Positions 1 through 8,487 of a stretch of 37,487 nt of DNA are shown here, in pieces. Location of the stretch: positions 1-37,487 of the forward strand of contig NZ_LGDW01000476.1 in assembly GCF_001280005.1 (NCBI RefSeq), given 5' to 3'. The translations under genes were made by a program, and so were the position numbers. Under the pieces are notes generated by a model. That model was given only the letters and a program-made list of their open reading frames with translations, made no database searches and was not told the origin of the DNA. How positions within the stretch are numbered: the stretch's first letter is position 1; every line of letters starts with the position of its first letter. The stretch is from Streptomyces sp. NRRL WC-3618 (lineage in GTDB: Bacteria; Actinomycetota; Actinomycetes; Streptomycetales; Streptomycetaceae).

Positions 1-50
1 TATCAAGCCCAGGCCCGGCCCCCCCAGCCCGTCCGGCGTTTGAGGACAAG
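1..50. repeat. Streptomyces intergenic repeat, copy 1
   Basis: About 50 bp that recurs almost exactly at 102-150. The shared core is CCAGCCCGTCCGGCGTTTGA, followed by GGAC. From general knowledge this motif is scattered in many Streptomyces intergenic regions. It has no coding potential, and its function is unknown. Confidence 0.75.
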
Positions 51-101
51 ACTCCTCCAGCACAGGTCGTGTTTCCCACCCGCCCATCCGTTTGCCGTAT
101 C

Positions 102-150
102 TATCGAGCCCAGGCCCGGCCCCCCAGCCCGTCCGGCGTTTGAGGACGAG
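102..150. repeat. Streptomyces intergenic repeat, copy 2
   Basis: Second copy of the element at 1-50. It differs by one base in a C-run and by A/G substitutions (TATCGAG against TATCAAG at the left end, GACGAG against GACAAG at the right end). A GC-rich hairpin (177-196) follows, as commonly happens where this element sits at the 3' end of genes. Confidence 0.75.
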
Positions 151-176
151 GCCCTTTCAGGGCCGATCGCTGGGGT

Positions 177-196
177 CCGGGGGCGGCAGCCCCCGG
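177..196. terminator. Hairpin downstream of the hydrolase gene
   Basis: Perfect 8-bp stem CCGGGGGC/GCCCCCGG with the 4-base loop GGCA. It starts 40 bases past the stop codon of the minus-strand hydrolase gene. There is no clear T-run, which is usual for Streptomyces terminators. The position supports a terminator role, but this is inference. Confidence 0.5.
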
Positions 197-235
197 GATG
201 GGGCGGGTAAGGGCGGCGGGGGCGATCCCCGTTGG

Positions 236-931
236 TCAGGCGCCGCTCGCCGCCCCGTGCAGGATCGCGGCCAGTTCGCGGGGGCGCGAGAACATCGGCC
301 AGTGCCCGGTGTCCAGTTCGACCAGCGCCCACCGGTCACCCTTCAGCAGCTCCACCACATCCTCGGACGGCTCCGGATCGTCGAGCAGACACTTGACGTA
401 GGTCGCCGGGAGATCACCCACCGAGCCCGCCAGGACAGCGGGTTCGGTGAGGGTGGCCCCCGGATGGGGCGTCGAGCCGCTCACGATCCGCGCGATCTGT
501 TCGTCGGTGAGCCCCTGGCCCGCGAAGTGGTCCGCCGACGGCGTCGGCCAGAAGCCCCCGTTCTCGGCGATCGACGCCTCCACCCCGGCACTGTCCCAGC
601 CCCACAGGAACGACCTCCCGTCGGCCGGGACACTCGCGTCGACGAACACCACCCGGCTCAGCCGCTCACCGATCCGCTCGGCGGCCTGCCCGACGGGTAT
701 CCCCGCGTAACTGTGCCCGACGAGCACGACGTCCCGCAGATCGAGGCGCTCGACCTCCTCGACGATGTCCCGCACATGGGTCTGCTGCCCGGCCGGCTCG
801 CCCCGCCGCTCCGCCACCCCCGACAACGTCAGCGGGTGCACCCCGTGCCCGACGGCACGCAGCTCGACCACCACCTCGTCCCACGCCCAGGCACCGAGCC
901 GCACACCGGCGACCAACACGATTTCGCTCAT
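236..931 (-). CDS. Alpha/beta hydrolase
   Basis: 231-residue protein with the alpha/beta hydrolase fold pattern. The nucleophile elbow GHSYAG carries Ser74, and a late GHWP motif supplies a candidate catalytic His210. The short form, with N-terminal strand MSEIVLVAG and no signal peptide, suggests a cytoplasmic esterase of the salicylate-esterase/hydroxynitrile-lyase-like branch. The substrate cannot be read from sequence. I chose the ATG at 931 because the beta strand begins immediately after it. Upstream in-frame ATGs at 943 and 961 exist and none has a strong ribosome site. The gene stands alone, divergent from the SSI gene, with a hairpin 40 bp past its stop. Confidence 0.8.
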   Translation of the reverse strand: MSEIVLVAGVRLGAWAWDEVVVELRAVGHGVHPLTLSGVAERRGEPAGQQTHVRDIVEEVERLDLRDVVLVGHSYAGIPVGQAAERIGERLSRVVFVDASVPADGRSFLWGWDSAGVEASIAENGGFWPTPSADHFAGQGLTDEQIARIVSGSTPHPGATLTEPAVLAGSVGDLPATYVKCLLDDPEPSEDVVELLKGDRWALVELDTGHWPMFSRPRELAAILHGAASGA

Positions 932-1329
932 GCCCGACAACATAACGCGACGGTCTGACAACGCCCCGAGCGCGCCCCCTCGACCCCACCACCCGCGGCG
1001 CCGACCGCACCGGAGGACAGCCGACCCACCCTCCCCAGCCGATCCGGAATGTTTCAGGCCGATTAAATAGGCAGTCAGATTCGGCCAGTAGGCCGACCCG
1101 AGCGATCAACAACCGCTCTGTTATGGGCTTCACGCCTACGTGTCGTGTCACTTCGCGCCACTGATTCAATACGCAAGGTTACTGAAACGCACCGGGTCGA
1201 GATGAGTTTCGGCGCCGGACTCGGCAGACTCACGCTCGCTGATCCGGCCCGACCGGCTGGGATCGAGCACCCATGCGGACCGTTTGACCTTCGATTCGCA
1301 TATTGGAACTGAGCGGAAGGATGCACACA
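932..1329. promoter_or_regulatory. Divergent intergenic region upstream of the SSI gene
   Basis: About 400 bp without a credible gene between the divergent hydrolase and inhibitor genes. It is noticeably richer in A/T around 1048-1200 than its surroundings, as expected of promoters. It contains a small hairpin, TCGGCC-AGTA-GGCCGA, at 1081-1096. No confident -35/-10 pair could be assigned by eye. Confidence 0.4.
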
Positions 1330-1764
1330 ATGCCGAACACCGCGCGCTGGGCAGCGACTCTGACCCTGACGGCCACCGCCGTCTGCGCCCCCCTCGCGGG
1401 GGCCGCCGTCGCGGCCCCCGCTCCCGTCGCCTCCGGGCTCTACGCCCCCTCGGCCCTCGTACTCACCATGGGACACGGTGACACCGCGGCCGCCGTCACC
1501 CCCGAGCGTGCCGTCACTCTGACCTGCGCGCCGACGGCCTCGGGCACGCACCCTGCGGCGCCCGAGGCCTGTGCCGAACTCCGCGCCGTCGGCGGGGACT
1601 TCGATGCCCTGGCGGTGCAGGGTGGCGTGAAGTGCACCAAGAAGTACGACCCTGTGGTGGTCACCGTCGAGGGCGTGTGGCGGGGACAGCGGGTCGCCTA
1701 CGAGCGGACTTTCGCGAACGAGTGCGTGAAGAGCGCCTACGGGGCGACCGTCTTCGCGTTCTAG
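1330..1764 (+). CDS. sti: SSI-family secreted protease inhibitor (Lys P1)
   Basis: 144-residue precursor of a Streptomyces subtilisin inhibitor. A signal peptide (about residues 1-28, ending AVAA) precedes the canonical mature start [10 protein letters not shown]. Four cysteines in the mature part match the two SSI disulfides, and the C-terminus ATVFAF is the family signature. The reactive-site loop reads Cys102-Thr-Lys104-Lys105-Tyr-Asp-Pro. The P1 residue is therefore Lys104, where SSI itself has Met, which predicts inhibition of trypsin-like proteases as well as subtilisins. The start at 1330 is preferred over 1321 because GGAAGG at 1315-1320 is nine bases upstream of 1330 but touches 1321. 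The mature protein acts outside the cell. Confidence 0.95.
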   Translation: MPNTARWAATLTLTATAVCAPLAGAAVAAPAPVASGLYAPSALVLTMGHGDTAAAVTPERAVTLTCAPTASGTHPAAPEACAELRAVGGDFDALAVQGGVKCTKKYDPVVVTVEGVWRGQRVAYERTFANECVKSAYGATVFAF

Positions 1765-1898
1765 GGACCGGGGTCGCGTGCTCCCGTAGGCATCGCAGGG
1801 CGCTCGCGGATGGGGAGAGCCAAACCCTGTGCCGCGGGTTCGCGTGATCTCGCAGCGGGGCCGGTCGGTGGTGTGGGGCCACCGGCCGGCCCATTGGC

Positions 1899-2456
1899 GT
1901 GTGTGGGGGAGGGGGCGAGCGAGTGAGCGGGCCCCTATTCGGGGATGCGGGCGACGGGCGGGAAGCGTCGAAGCAGGCCCGAGGCGTACAGCAGACGGTG
2001 GAGGCTGCACCCCGGGGCCGCCCGATGGCAGCCCGGTACGAGGCGGGCGGCGCCCCGGCGGCGGGCCGCCGCTTCGCCGAGACGACGCGTGGCGAGGGCT
2101 CCTACCGCTGGCCCGCCGACCTGTGGGAACGGTTCCTCGGTAACGCCGACCACCTCTTCGGCCATGAATGGCCCGGCTTCGCCGCCTTCCACCCCGACGA
2201 GGCGGCGTTGCGGTCGGCACCGTTCCCCATCGTCCTGGCCGCCGGCGCGGACGACCGGGGCACGTACTGCGCCCGGCCGTCGGTCGAGATCGCCCGCCGG
2301 ATCGGTGCGCCCTGGGTGGAGTTCCCCGGCATCCACCTGGAGTTCCTGCGCCACCCGTCACTCTTCGCGGCGGCCCTACGGGTACTGGCGACACAGATGT
2401 ACGCCGCTGACGGCCACGTCCCACAGCTGTGGCGGGGCGCACCGGCGCCGCCCTGA
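1899..2456 (+). pseudogene. 3' remnant of an alpha/beta hydrolase gene
   Basis: From about residue 33 (nucleotide 1995) the reading frame resembles the C-terminal half of an alpha/beta hydrolase. Signs are the lid-like segment FAETTRGEG, a strand with an acid loop (IVLAAGADDRG), and the late motif GIHLEFLRHP with a likely catalytic His. The nucleophile-elbow half is missing. Only about 135 bp separate this frame from the SSI stop, too little to hold it. The first 30 codons are Gly/Arg-rich and look non-coding. The most likely reading is a truncated, decayed gene. A short functional protein is possible but would lack the serine nucleophile. Confidence 0.5.
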
Positions 2457-2487
2457 CCCGACACCGCCCCTTCCCCGCCCGGCTTCC

Positions 2488-5304
2488 CTACGCCAGCTGT
2501 CGGCGCACCAGCTCGTGCAGCCGTCCGCCCGTGTCCGCCAGCAGCTGGGCCGGGGGACCCTGCTGGGCGACTTTGCCGTCCTCCATCACGATCACCCGAT
2601 CCGCGTCCAGCACCGTCGACAGACGGTGGGCGATCACGATCCGGGTGGCGTTCAGCGCACGGGTGCTCTCGATGACCGTGCGCTGGGTCTCGTTGTCGAG
2701 GGCGCTGGTCGCCTCGTCGAAGAAGAGGATGCGCGGCCTGCGGATCAGTGCCTGCGCGATCATCAGCCGCTGCCGCTGGCCGCCCGAGATCGCGCCGCTG
2801 CCCTGGACGATGGTGTGCAGGCCCATCGGCATTCGCTCGATGTCCTCGGCGAGGCCCGCCATCGCGGCGGCGGCCATCGCCTCCTCCGGTGTGTACGGCT
2901 CGGTGCCGCAGATGACGTCCAGGATGGAACCCGTCATCGGCTGGGCGTGCTGGAGGACGACACCGCACTGGCGGCGTACGGCCGACTGGTCGAGGGCGCC
3001 GAGGTCCTGACCGTCGTACAGCACACTGCCCGATACGGGTTTGTCGAAGCCGATCAGCAGGCGCAGCAGCGTCGACTTGCCGCAGCCGCTGGGGCCGACG
3101 ATCGCCACGAACTCGCCCGCCCGCACCTGGAAGGACACGTCGTCGAGGACGAGCGGGCCGTCCTCCGTGTAGCGGAAGGACAGCCGGCGGGCCTCGATCG
3201 CGCCGGTCAGCACGCCGGGCCGGGTGCTGGCGACGCGTACCTCCGGGGTCGCCTCCAGCACCGGCTTGATCTCCTCGTACAGCGGGAGCGCGGCCACGCC
3301 GGAGACGAAGGCGCCGGTCAGCTGGGTGACGGAGGTCAGCAGCATCGTCACCGAGGTGTTGAAGGTGAGGAAGGCCGCCGCCGACATCGAGCCGCGTGCC
3401 GGACCCGCGAGCAGCATGAACATCAGCAGGGTGCAGACCGGCAGGTACACCGAGCCCAGCACCGTGGTGAGGTTCTTGATGCGGCCGACCTTCTGTTGCA
3501 GCTCGCGGCTGCGCGCGAACTCGCCCGCCCAGGCCGCGTACGCGTAGTTCTCGGCCGCCGCGACCCGCAGCTTGGGCAGGCCGCGCAGGGTCTGGAAGGC
3601 CTGGTTGTTCAGCTTGTTGGAGAGCACGATCAGCCGCCGCTGCCAGCGCACCTGCCACAGCCCGAGCGCCAGGAACACGGCGGCGATCACCACGAGCATG
3701 CCGACCGCCGCCAGCGCCATCGGGACGCTGTAATAGAGGAGCAGGCCCAGGTTCATCGCCGCGATCGTGACCGACTGGGTGACGACTGGGGCAACTCCCG
3801 CCAGCAGCTTGCGAATCGCACTGATGCCCATCGCCGCACTCGCCAGCTCGCCGGTCGAGCGTTCGGTGAAGAACTTCGTCGGCAGCCGCAACAGCCGGTC
3901 CCAGACCGCCGGTTGGAGCGTCGCCTCGATCCGGCCCTCCATCCGGAGCAGGGTGAGGTTCTGCAGCAGGGTGAAGGCCGCCGCCACCACGCTGCTGATC
4001 ATCACGGCGAGACAGAACCGCGCGATCAGCGTCGTCTGCGCCGTCGGCACGAACTCGCCGAGCACCTTGCCCGTCGCGACCGGCACCAGCGCGCCGATGG
4101 CGATCGTCACCAGGCTGCTGAGCAGCAGGTTCACCACATCGCCCCGGCTGCCGCCCATGCTGAACCGGAGCAGCCGCAGCGGGGTCATGCCCCGTTCGGG
4201 CAGCGGGCGGTAGAACATCACCGCCCGTTCCTCGAACTCCGCCGCGTTCGCCTTCTCCACCGGCGTCTCACGTCCCGACGACGGTTGCAGGGCCACATAG
4301 CCGCCGCGTCGCCACAGCAGCGCCACCGGTGCGCCCGACAGACTGCGATGGCCGATCAGCGGCCCGACGTTGTCGTGCCACCAGCGCCCGTCGAGCCGGA
4401 CGGCCCGGGTGCGGACGCGGGAGGCGAGCGCGATCCGTTCGACCGGGTCGAGCCGGTCGCTCTCGGTGCCGCTCTGCGCGGGCTCGGCGAGCGTGATCCC
4501 GGCAGCCTGGGCCACCAGCTTGCAGGCCGCGTACGTCGCGTCGGTGTCGGCGGCGGTCGTGCGCTTCGCCGACGGCTTGCCGATCGACGCCAGCAGGGTC
4601 CGGTCGGCCTGGGCCCGGACGGCCTCGCCCGCCTTGATGCCGGCCGCCGTACGGGTCTCGTGGCTGCGTTCCAGCTGCTCGATCCACCGGTCGAGGGTGG
4701 CGAGCAGCCGGTACTGCTGGTCGACCATGCCCTGCCAGACCCCGGGGTCCATCAGCAGATCGGCGGCGGCCTCCGCGCCGTACAGCGAGCCGTACTGCAG
4801 GCTGCCCGGCGGGACCTGCATCCAGAACACGTCGTCGTCGGTCGGCGCGGCGGCCCGCTCCGAGGCCATCGGCGCCTGGAAGAGGATCGACAGCCCGCGT
4901 CCGACGCCCAGGGCGAGGGCGTACTCCAGCGGGCTGGTCGCCGGTGGCACGTACTGGGCGTTGCCGTACTCGTCGTACGACCAGGTCTCCGTGCCCGGCG
5001 ACTGGTACAGCTCGCGCAGACCGATGCGGTGCACCACACAGTCGCGCACCGGACGGGCGACCAGCGTGTGCTGCGGGCCGGTGACCGGGCCCAGCAGCAG
5101 CGCGCCCGCCTCCAGCCGGCCGATGTGGTGCCACTGCCCCTGTTCCACGGCGTCCACCGCGAACAGGTCCAGCGCGCCGGCCGCGACCAGCCACAGCACC
5201 TGCGGGCCCTCGAGATCGAGACGGCCCTGCCCGGACAGGTCGAAACGCGTCCCCAGCCCGCCGAGCGCGCTCAGGACGACATCGCCCTCGGATACGGTCG
5301 TCAT
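2488..5304 (-). CDS. NHLM/NHLP-type bacteriocin export ABC transporter, ATP-binding/permease
   Basis: 938 residues, larger than a normal half-transporter. About 380 residues of a soluble, cyclic-nucleotide-binding-like N-terminal region come first, then a six-helix exporter domain (about 390-650) and an ATPase. The ATPase has Walker A GPSGCGKST (about 735), signature ISGGQRQRL (about 836), Walker B ILFFDEATSALD (about 856) and the H-loop IAHRLS. The architecture matches the second ABC subunit of NHLM (nitrile hydratase leader microcin) systems, which pairs with the peptidase-containing subunit encoded just upstream. The start ATG at 5304 lies one base after the TGA of that gene, with AGGGAG about eleven bases before it, so translation is probably coupled. 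It exports the leader-cleaved peptide across the membrane. Confidence 0.9.
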   Translation of the reverse strand: MTTVSEGDVVLSALGGLGTRFDLSGQGRLDLEGPQVLWLVAAGALDLFAVDAVEQGQWHHIGRLEAGALLLGPVTGPQHTLVARPVRDCVVHRIGLRELYQSPGTETWSYDEYGNAQYVPPATSPLEYALALGVGRGLSILFQAPMASERAAAPTDDDVFWMQVPPGSLQYGSLYGAEAAADLLMDPGVWQGMVDQQYRLLATLDRWIEQLERSHETRTAAGIKAGEAVRAQADRTLLASIGKPSAKRTTAADTDATYAACKLVAQAAGITLAEPAQSGTESDRLDPVERIALASRVRTRAVRLDGRWWHDNVGPLIGHRSLSGAPVALLWRRGGYVALQPSSGRETPVEKANAAEFEERAVMFYRPLPERGMTPLRLLRFSMGGSRGDVVNLLLSSLVTIAIGALVPVATGKVLGEFVPTAQTTLIARFCLAVMISSVVAAAFTLLQNLTLLRMEGRIEATLQPAVWDRLLRLPTKFFTERSTGELASAAMGISAIRKLLAGVAPVVTQSVTIAAMNLGLLLYYSVPMALAAVGMLVVIAAVFLALGLWQVRWQRRLIVLSNKLNNQAFQTLRGLPKLRVAAAENYAYAAWAGEFARSRELQQKVGRIKNLTTVLGSVYLPVCTLLMFMLLAGPARGSMSAAAFLTFNTSVTMLLTSVTQLTGAFVSGVAALPLYEEIKPVLEATPEVRVASTRPGVLTGAIEARRLSFRYTEDGPLVLDDVSFQVRAGEFVAIVGPSGCGKSTLLRLLIGFDKPVSGSVLYDGQDLGALDQSAVRRQCGVVLQHAQPMTGSILDVICGTEPYTPEEAMAAAAMAGLAEDIERMPMGLHTIVQGSGAISGGQRQRLMIAQALIRRPRILFFDEATSALDNETQRTVIESTRALNATRIVIAHRLSTVLDADRVIVMEDGKVAQQGPPAQLLADTGGRLHELVRRQLA

Positions 5305-5305
5305 C

Positions 5306-7528
5306 TCATCGCTCCCTGACCAGCTCGGCGTACGCCCCACCGGCCGCCACCAGGGCGTCGTGCCGCCCGCGTTCCACGATCGTGCCGTGCTGGAGTACGA
5401 CGATCTCGTCACTGTCGCGCACGGTGCTCAGCCGGTGCGCGATCACCACACAGGCACAGCCGCGCTTGCGCAGGTTGTCGATCACGGTCTGCTCGGTCTC
5501 CGCGTCCAGCGCGCTGGTCACCTCGTCGAGGACGAGAATGCTGGGGTTGCGCACCAACGCCCGCGCTATCTCCAGGCGTTGACGCTGCCCCCCGGAGAAG
5601 TTCCGTCCGTCCTGCTCGACCCGGCTGTGGATACCGCCCGGCCGGCGCGTGATGACGTCGTACAGCGCCGCGTCCTCAAGCGCCGCCACCACCGACTCGT
5701 CCGGGATCGACGGGTCCCACAACGCCACGTTGTCGCGGACGCTGCCCTCGAAGAGGAACACGTCCTGGTCGACGAAGGACACCGAGGCCGCCAGCGCGCC
5801 GCGCGGAATGTCCTCCAGCCGCTGTCCGTCGATCCGGATGACACCCTCCCAGGGCGCGTACAGGCCCGAAATCAGCCTGGAGACAGTCGACTTGCCGCTG
5901 CCCGAGCCGCCGACCAGCGCCACCTGCTGCCCCGGACCCACCGTGAGGTCGAAGCCGGACAGCAGAGGCTTGTCGAGCGGGCTGTAACCGAAGGTGATGT
6001 CCTGGAGCTCCACGTGGCCGTGCAGCCGGCGAGTCGAGTCGCCGCCGCCCGGGCGCGCGTACAGCGGATCCGCCTGGAAGTTCTCGACGTCCTTGAGCCG
6101 GGCCACGTCCGCCGCGAAGTCCTGGATCCGGCCCGCCACACCGTTGAGCCGGGTCAGCGGCGCGGTGAACCGCACGACCAGGGCCTGGAAGGCCACCAGC
6201 AGACCCACGGATATATGGCCCTCGACGGCCCGCATCCCGCCGATCCACAGGATCAGCGCGCTGTTCAGCGTCGCGAGCGTCGGCGCGACCACCCCCAGCC
6301 AGGCACTCGGCACCCCGAGCCGCTGCTGCTCCTCCAGTGTGGTCGCGTGTTGCCCGGCCCACTTGCGGAAGTAGCCCTCCTCGCCGCCGGTAGCCTTCAT
6401 CGTCTCGATCAACTGAAGCCCGGAATAAGCGGTGTTGGTCAACCGGGCGTTGTCCGCGCGCAGTTTCGCGGTACGGGTCGCACGCAGCCGGATCACCACC
6501 CGCATGGCCACGATGTTGAGCAGCGCGACCCCGATACCGACGGCCGTCAGCTGCGGGTCGTAGGTATAGAGGAGTACGGCGTACAGCACGACGACGATCG
6601 CGTCGACGCCCGCCGCCGCGAGGTCGCGGGCCAGTGTCTCGGACACCGCGTCGTTCGACTGGAGGCGCTGGACCAGGTCGGCCGGGCTGCGCTGGGAGAA
6701 GAAGGTGACCGGCAGGCGCAGCAGATGGCGCAGGAAGCGGGCGCTGCTCAGCGTCGAGGAGATGATGCGGCCGTGCAGCAGGTTCGCCTGTTGCAGCCAG
6801 GTCAGCACGACGGTGAGCGCCACGCACGCGCCCATCGACGCGAACAGCACCTCCAGCATGGAGGTCTGGCCGCCGATCAGGAACGTGTCGATGTAGGTGC
6901 GGCTGAGCGCGGGCATCGCGGCACCCACCGCCACCAGCAGCAGACTCGCCAGGATCGCGGCGGGCATCGTGCCCGACGTACCGCGCAGCCGGGCCGGCAT
7001 GGCACCCAGGACGCCCGGCTTGCGCCCGCCGCGCTCGAAGTCGGGGCCCGGTTCCATGACGAGGACGACGCCGGTGAAACTGGAGTCGAAGTCCTCCATC
7101 GGCACGAACCGGCGGCCCTTGCCGGGGTCGTTGATGTGTACCCCGCGTCGTCCGAAGCGGCGCCCCATGCCGTCGAGGACGACATAGTGGTTGAACTCCC
7201 AGAACAGGATCGCGGGCGCGTTCACCTCGGCGAGCGCCGCCGTGTCCATCTGCATGCCCTTGGCCGTCAGGCCGTAACTCCGCGCCGCCTTCAGGAGGTT
7301 GCTGGCGCGCGAGCCGTCCCGCGACACACCGCAGGCGATGCGCAGCTCTTCGAGGGGAATGTGCCGTCCGAAGTGCCCGAGGACCATGGCGAGCGAGGCG
7401 GCGCCGCACTCCACGGCCTCCATCTGGAGCACGGTCGGCGTGCGCACGGACGTGCCGCTGCCCTTGGGAACCGTACGCCGGGGCGGGGCCGAGCGGCGCC
7501 CGGACCGGGAGTTGTGTGCGCCACTCAC
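5306..7528 (-). CDS. NHLM-type C39 peptidase/ABC transporter
   Basis: 740 residues. An N-terminal C39 cysteine protease removes double-glycine leaders: Gln35, Cys41 in VECGAAS, His114 in FNHYVV and Asp134 in INDPGKG are all present, so it should be active. An exporter membrane domain follows (about 200-470), then an ATPase with Walker A GGSGSGKST (about 538), signature FSGGQRQRL (about 640), Walker B ILVLDEVTSALD (about 661) and H-loop IAHRLS. I chose the GTG at 7528 because it overlaps the TGA of the upstream adaptor gene as GTGA and sits about 30 residues before the conserved PTVLQME. The likely substrate is the GG-leader peptide at 8488-8706. Confidence 0.93.
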   Translation of the reverse strand: MSGAHNSRSGRRSAPPRRTVPKGSGTSVRTPTVLQMEAVECGAASLAMVLGHFGRHIPLEELRIACGVSRDGSRASNLLKAARSYGLTAKGMQMDTAALAEVNAPAILFWEFNHYVVLDGMGRRFGRRGVHINDPGKGRRFVPMEDFDSSFTGVVLVMEPGPDFERGGRKPGVLGAMPARLRGTSGTMPAAILASLLLVAVGAAMPALSRTYIDTFLIGGQTSMLEVLFASMGACVALTVVLTWLQQANLLHGRIISSTLSSARFLRHLLRLPVTFFSQRSPADLVQRLQSNDAVSETLARDLAAAGVDAIVVVLYAVLLYTYDPQLTAVGIGVALLNIVAMRVVIRLRATRTAKLRADNARLTNTAYSGLQLIETMKATGGEEGYFRKWAGQHATTLEEQQRLGVPSAWLGVVAPTLATLNSALILWIGGMRAVEGHISVGLLVAFQALVVRFTAPLTRLNGVAGRIQDFAADVARLKDVENFQADPLYARPGGGDSTRRLHGHVELQDITFGYSPLDKPLLSGFDLTVGPGQQVALVGGSGSGKSTVSRLISGLYAPWEGVIRIDGQRLEDIPRGALAASVSFVDQDVFLFEGSVRDNVALWDPSIPDESVVAALEDAALYDVITRRPGGIHSRVEQDGRNFSGGQRQRLEIARALVRNPSILVLDEVTSALDAETEQTVIDNLRKRGCACVVIAHRLSTVRDSDEIVVLQHGTIVERGRHDALVAAGGAYAELVRER

Positions 7529-8331
7529 GGCAGCAGCCAATCGACGGGACGCTGGTCGGCCAGCCGGATGGAGCCCGAGGCCAGGGTCATGGAGGTGAGC
7601 CGGAACGGCGGCCCGTCGGCGGAGGACCACCGGTAACCGCTCTTCGTGGCCGACGACTTGTCCAGTTTCACGAGTACGGCGACCGGACGGCCCTTCTTGG
7701 TGAACTGCTCGCCCAGTTGACTGTCACCGAGGAACGCGCCGATCTGCTGTTGCGTCTGGGCGGCCCGGTCCACCGACTTCACCCGGCCGCGCAGCACCCC
7801 GTACTGCTGGGTGGGCGCGGTCTGGACGGTCAGGTCGACGGCCGCGTTCGCGGGAATCGTGGCGGCGCTCTCCGCCGGGACGTACACCGTCGCGTACAGC
7901 GGGTCGCTCGCGCTGGCGACCTTCTCGATGGCCGCGATGTTCGTGCCCGTACTGACGATCTGGCCGATGGTGGCGGCGAGCGCGGTGAGCCGGCCTGCGG
8001 CGACCGAGCGGACCACCGAGTCCCCGGAGGCCGTACGGACCTTCAGCACAGGCGAGTTGGCGGGCAGCCGGGCGCCCTCCTCGGCGAGGACCGCGGTGAT
8101 CTGGCCGGAGACGGGGCTCTGCAGGACGTAACTGCCCTCCCCATGCGTGAGGATGGCGGGCGCGCTGACCGTCGACGAGACGGACCCGATGACCGCCCAC
8201 ACGGACGCGGCGGCCATCACGACGACCGTGACCGAGAGGACCAGCCAGCCCTGCGGGCGTGCGAAACGCACCGGAAGATCCAGCTCTTCGGCCGACTGGA
8301 GCTTGGCGAGGGCCTGTTGGCGAAACTGCAC
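7525..8331 (-). CDS. NHLM-type HlyD-like secretion adaptor
   Basis: 268 residues. One membrane helix (about residues 28-50, GWLVLSVTVVV...) is followed by an extracellular biotinyl-lipoyl/HlyD-like beta domain (VLQSPVSGQITAVLAEEGAR). This is the third conserved component of NHLM export systems and probably links the two ABC subunits to the cell surface. It starts at GTG 8331 with GTGAGGAAAG about seven bases upstream. The end overlaps the next gene by GTGA. Its leader region carries a 14-bp tandem repeat and a mini-ORF (8341-8364) whose stop falls in the ribosome-binding site. Confidence 0.88.
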   Translation of the reverse strand: MQFRQQALAKLQSAEELDLPVRFARPQGWLVLSVTVVVMAAASVWAVIGSVSSTVSAPAILTHGEGSYVLQSPVSGQITAVLAEEGARLPANSPVLKVRTASGDSVVRSVAAGRLTALAATIGQIVSTGTNIAAIEKVASASDPLYATVYVPAESAATIPANAAVDLTVQTAPTQQYGVLRGRVKSVDRAAQTQQQIGAFLGDSQLGEQFTKKGRPVAVLVKLDKSSATKSGYRWSSADGPPFRLTSMTLASGSIRLADQRPVDWLLP

Positions 8332-8343
8332 GGGCTTTCCTCA

Positions 8344-8399
8344 CCTGCATAAGAGGACCTGCATAAGAGGACCTGTGTAAGAGGACCTGTGTAAGGAGA
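8344..8399 (-). repeat. Four 14-bp tandem repeats in the adaptor leader
   Basis: Four consecutive 14-bp units on the plus strand: CCTGCATAAGAGGA twice, CCTGTGTAAGAGGA, then CCTGTGTAAGGAGA. On the transcribed (minus) strand they form the leader just before the ribosome site of the adaptor gene. Two units carry an ATG. The ATG at 8364 opens the mini-frame ATG CAG GTC CTC TTA TGC AGG TGA, whose stop overlaps the Shine-Dalgarno sequence. Confidence 0.85.
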
Positions 8400-8437
8400 C
8401 CTGCCCGCGAAGGGCCGGCCGGTTTGTGGAACCGGAG

Positions 8438-8468
8438 AGTCCCGGAACCGTGAACCGGTTCCGGGACT
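8438..8468 (-). terminator. Hairpin between precursor gene and adaptor gene
   Basis: Perfect 12-bp stem AGTCCCGGAACC/GGTTCCGGGACT with a seven-base loop, 20 bases past the stop of the peptide gene. It should end or attenuate the peptide transcript so that the peptide is made in excess over its export proteins, as is common in bacteriocin operons. Confidence 0.75.
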
Positions 8469-8487
8469 CAGCGGCGTCAGGCGTCGA

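Noticed and set aside
1945..5319. 1124-codon plus-strand open frame opposite the NHLM ABC gene
   Set aside because: Arg/His/Gln-rich translation with no motifs. It mirrors the codon bias of the minus-strand ABC gene, which has full ATPase signatures.
4370..7636. 1088-codon plus-strand open frame opposite both ABC genes
   Set aside because: Low-complexity composition and no domains; a shadow of two clear transporter genes.
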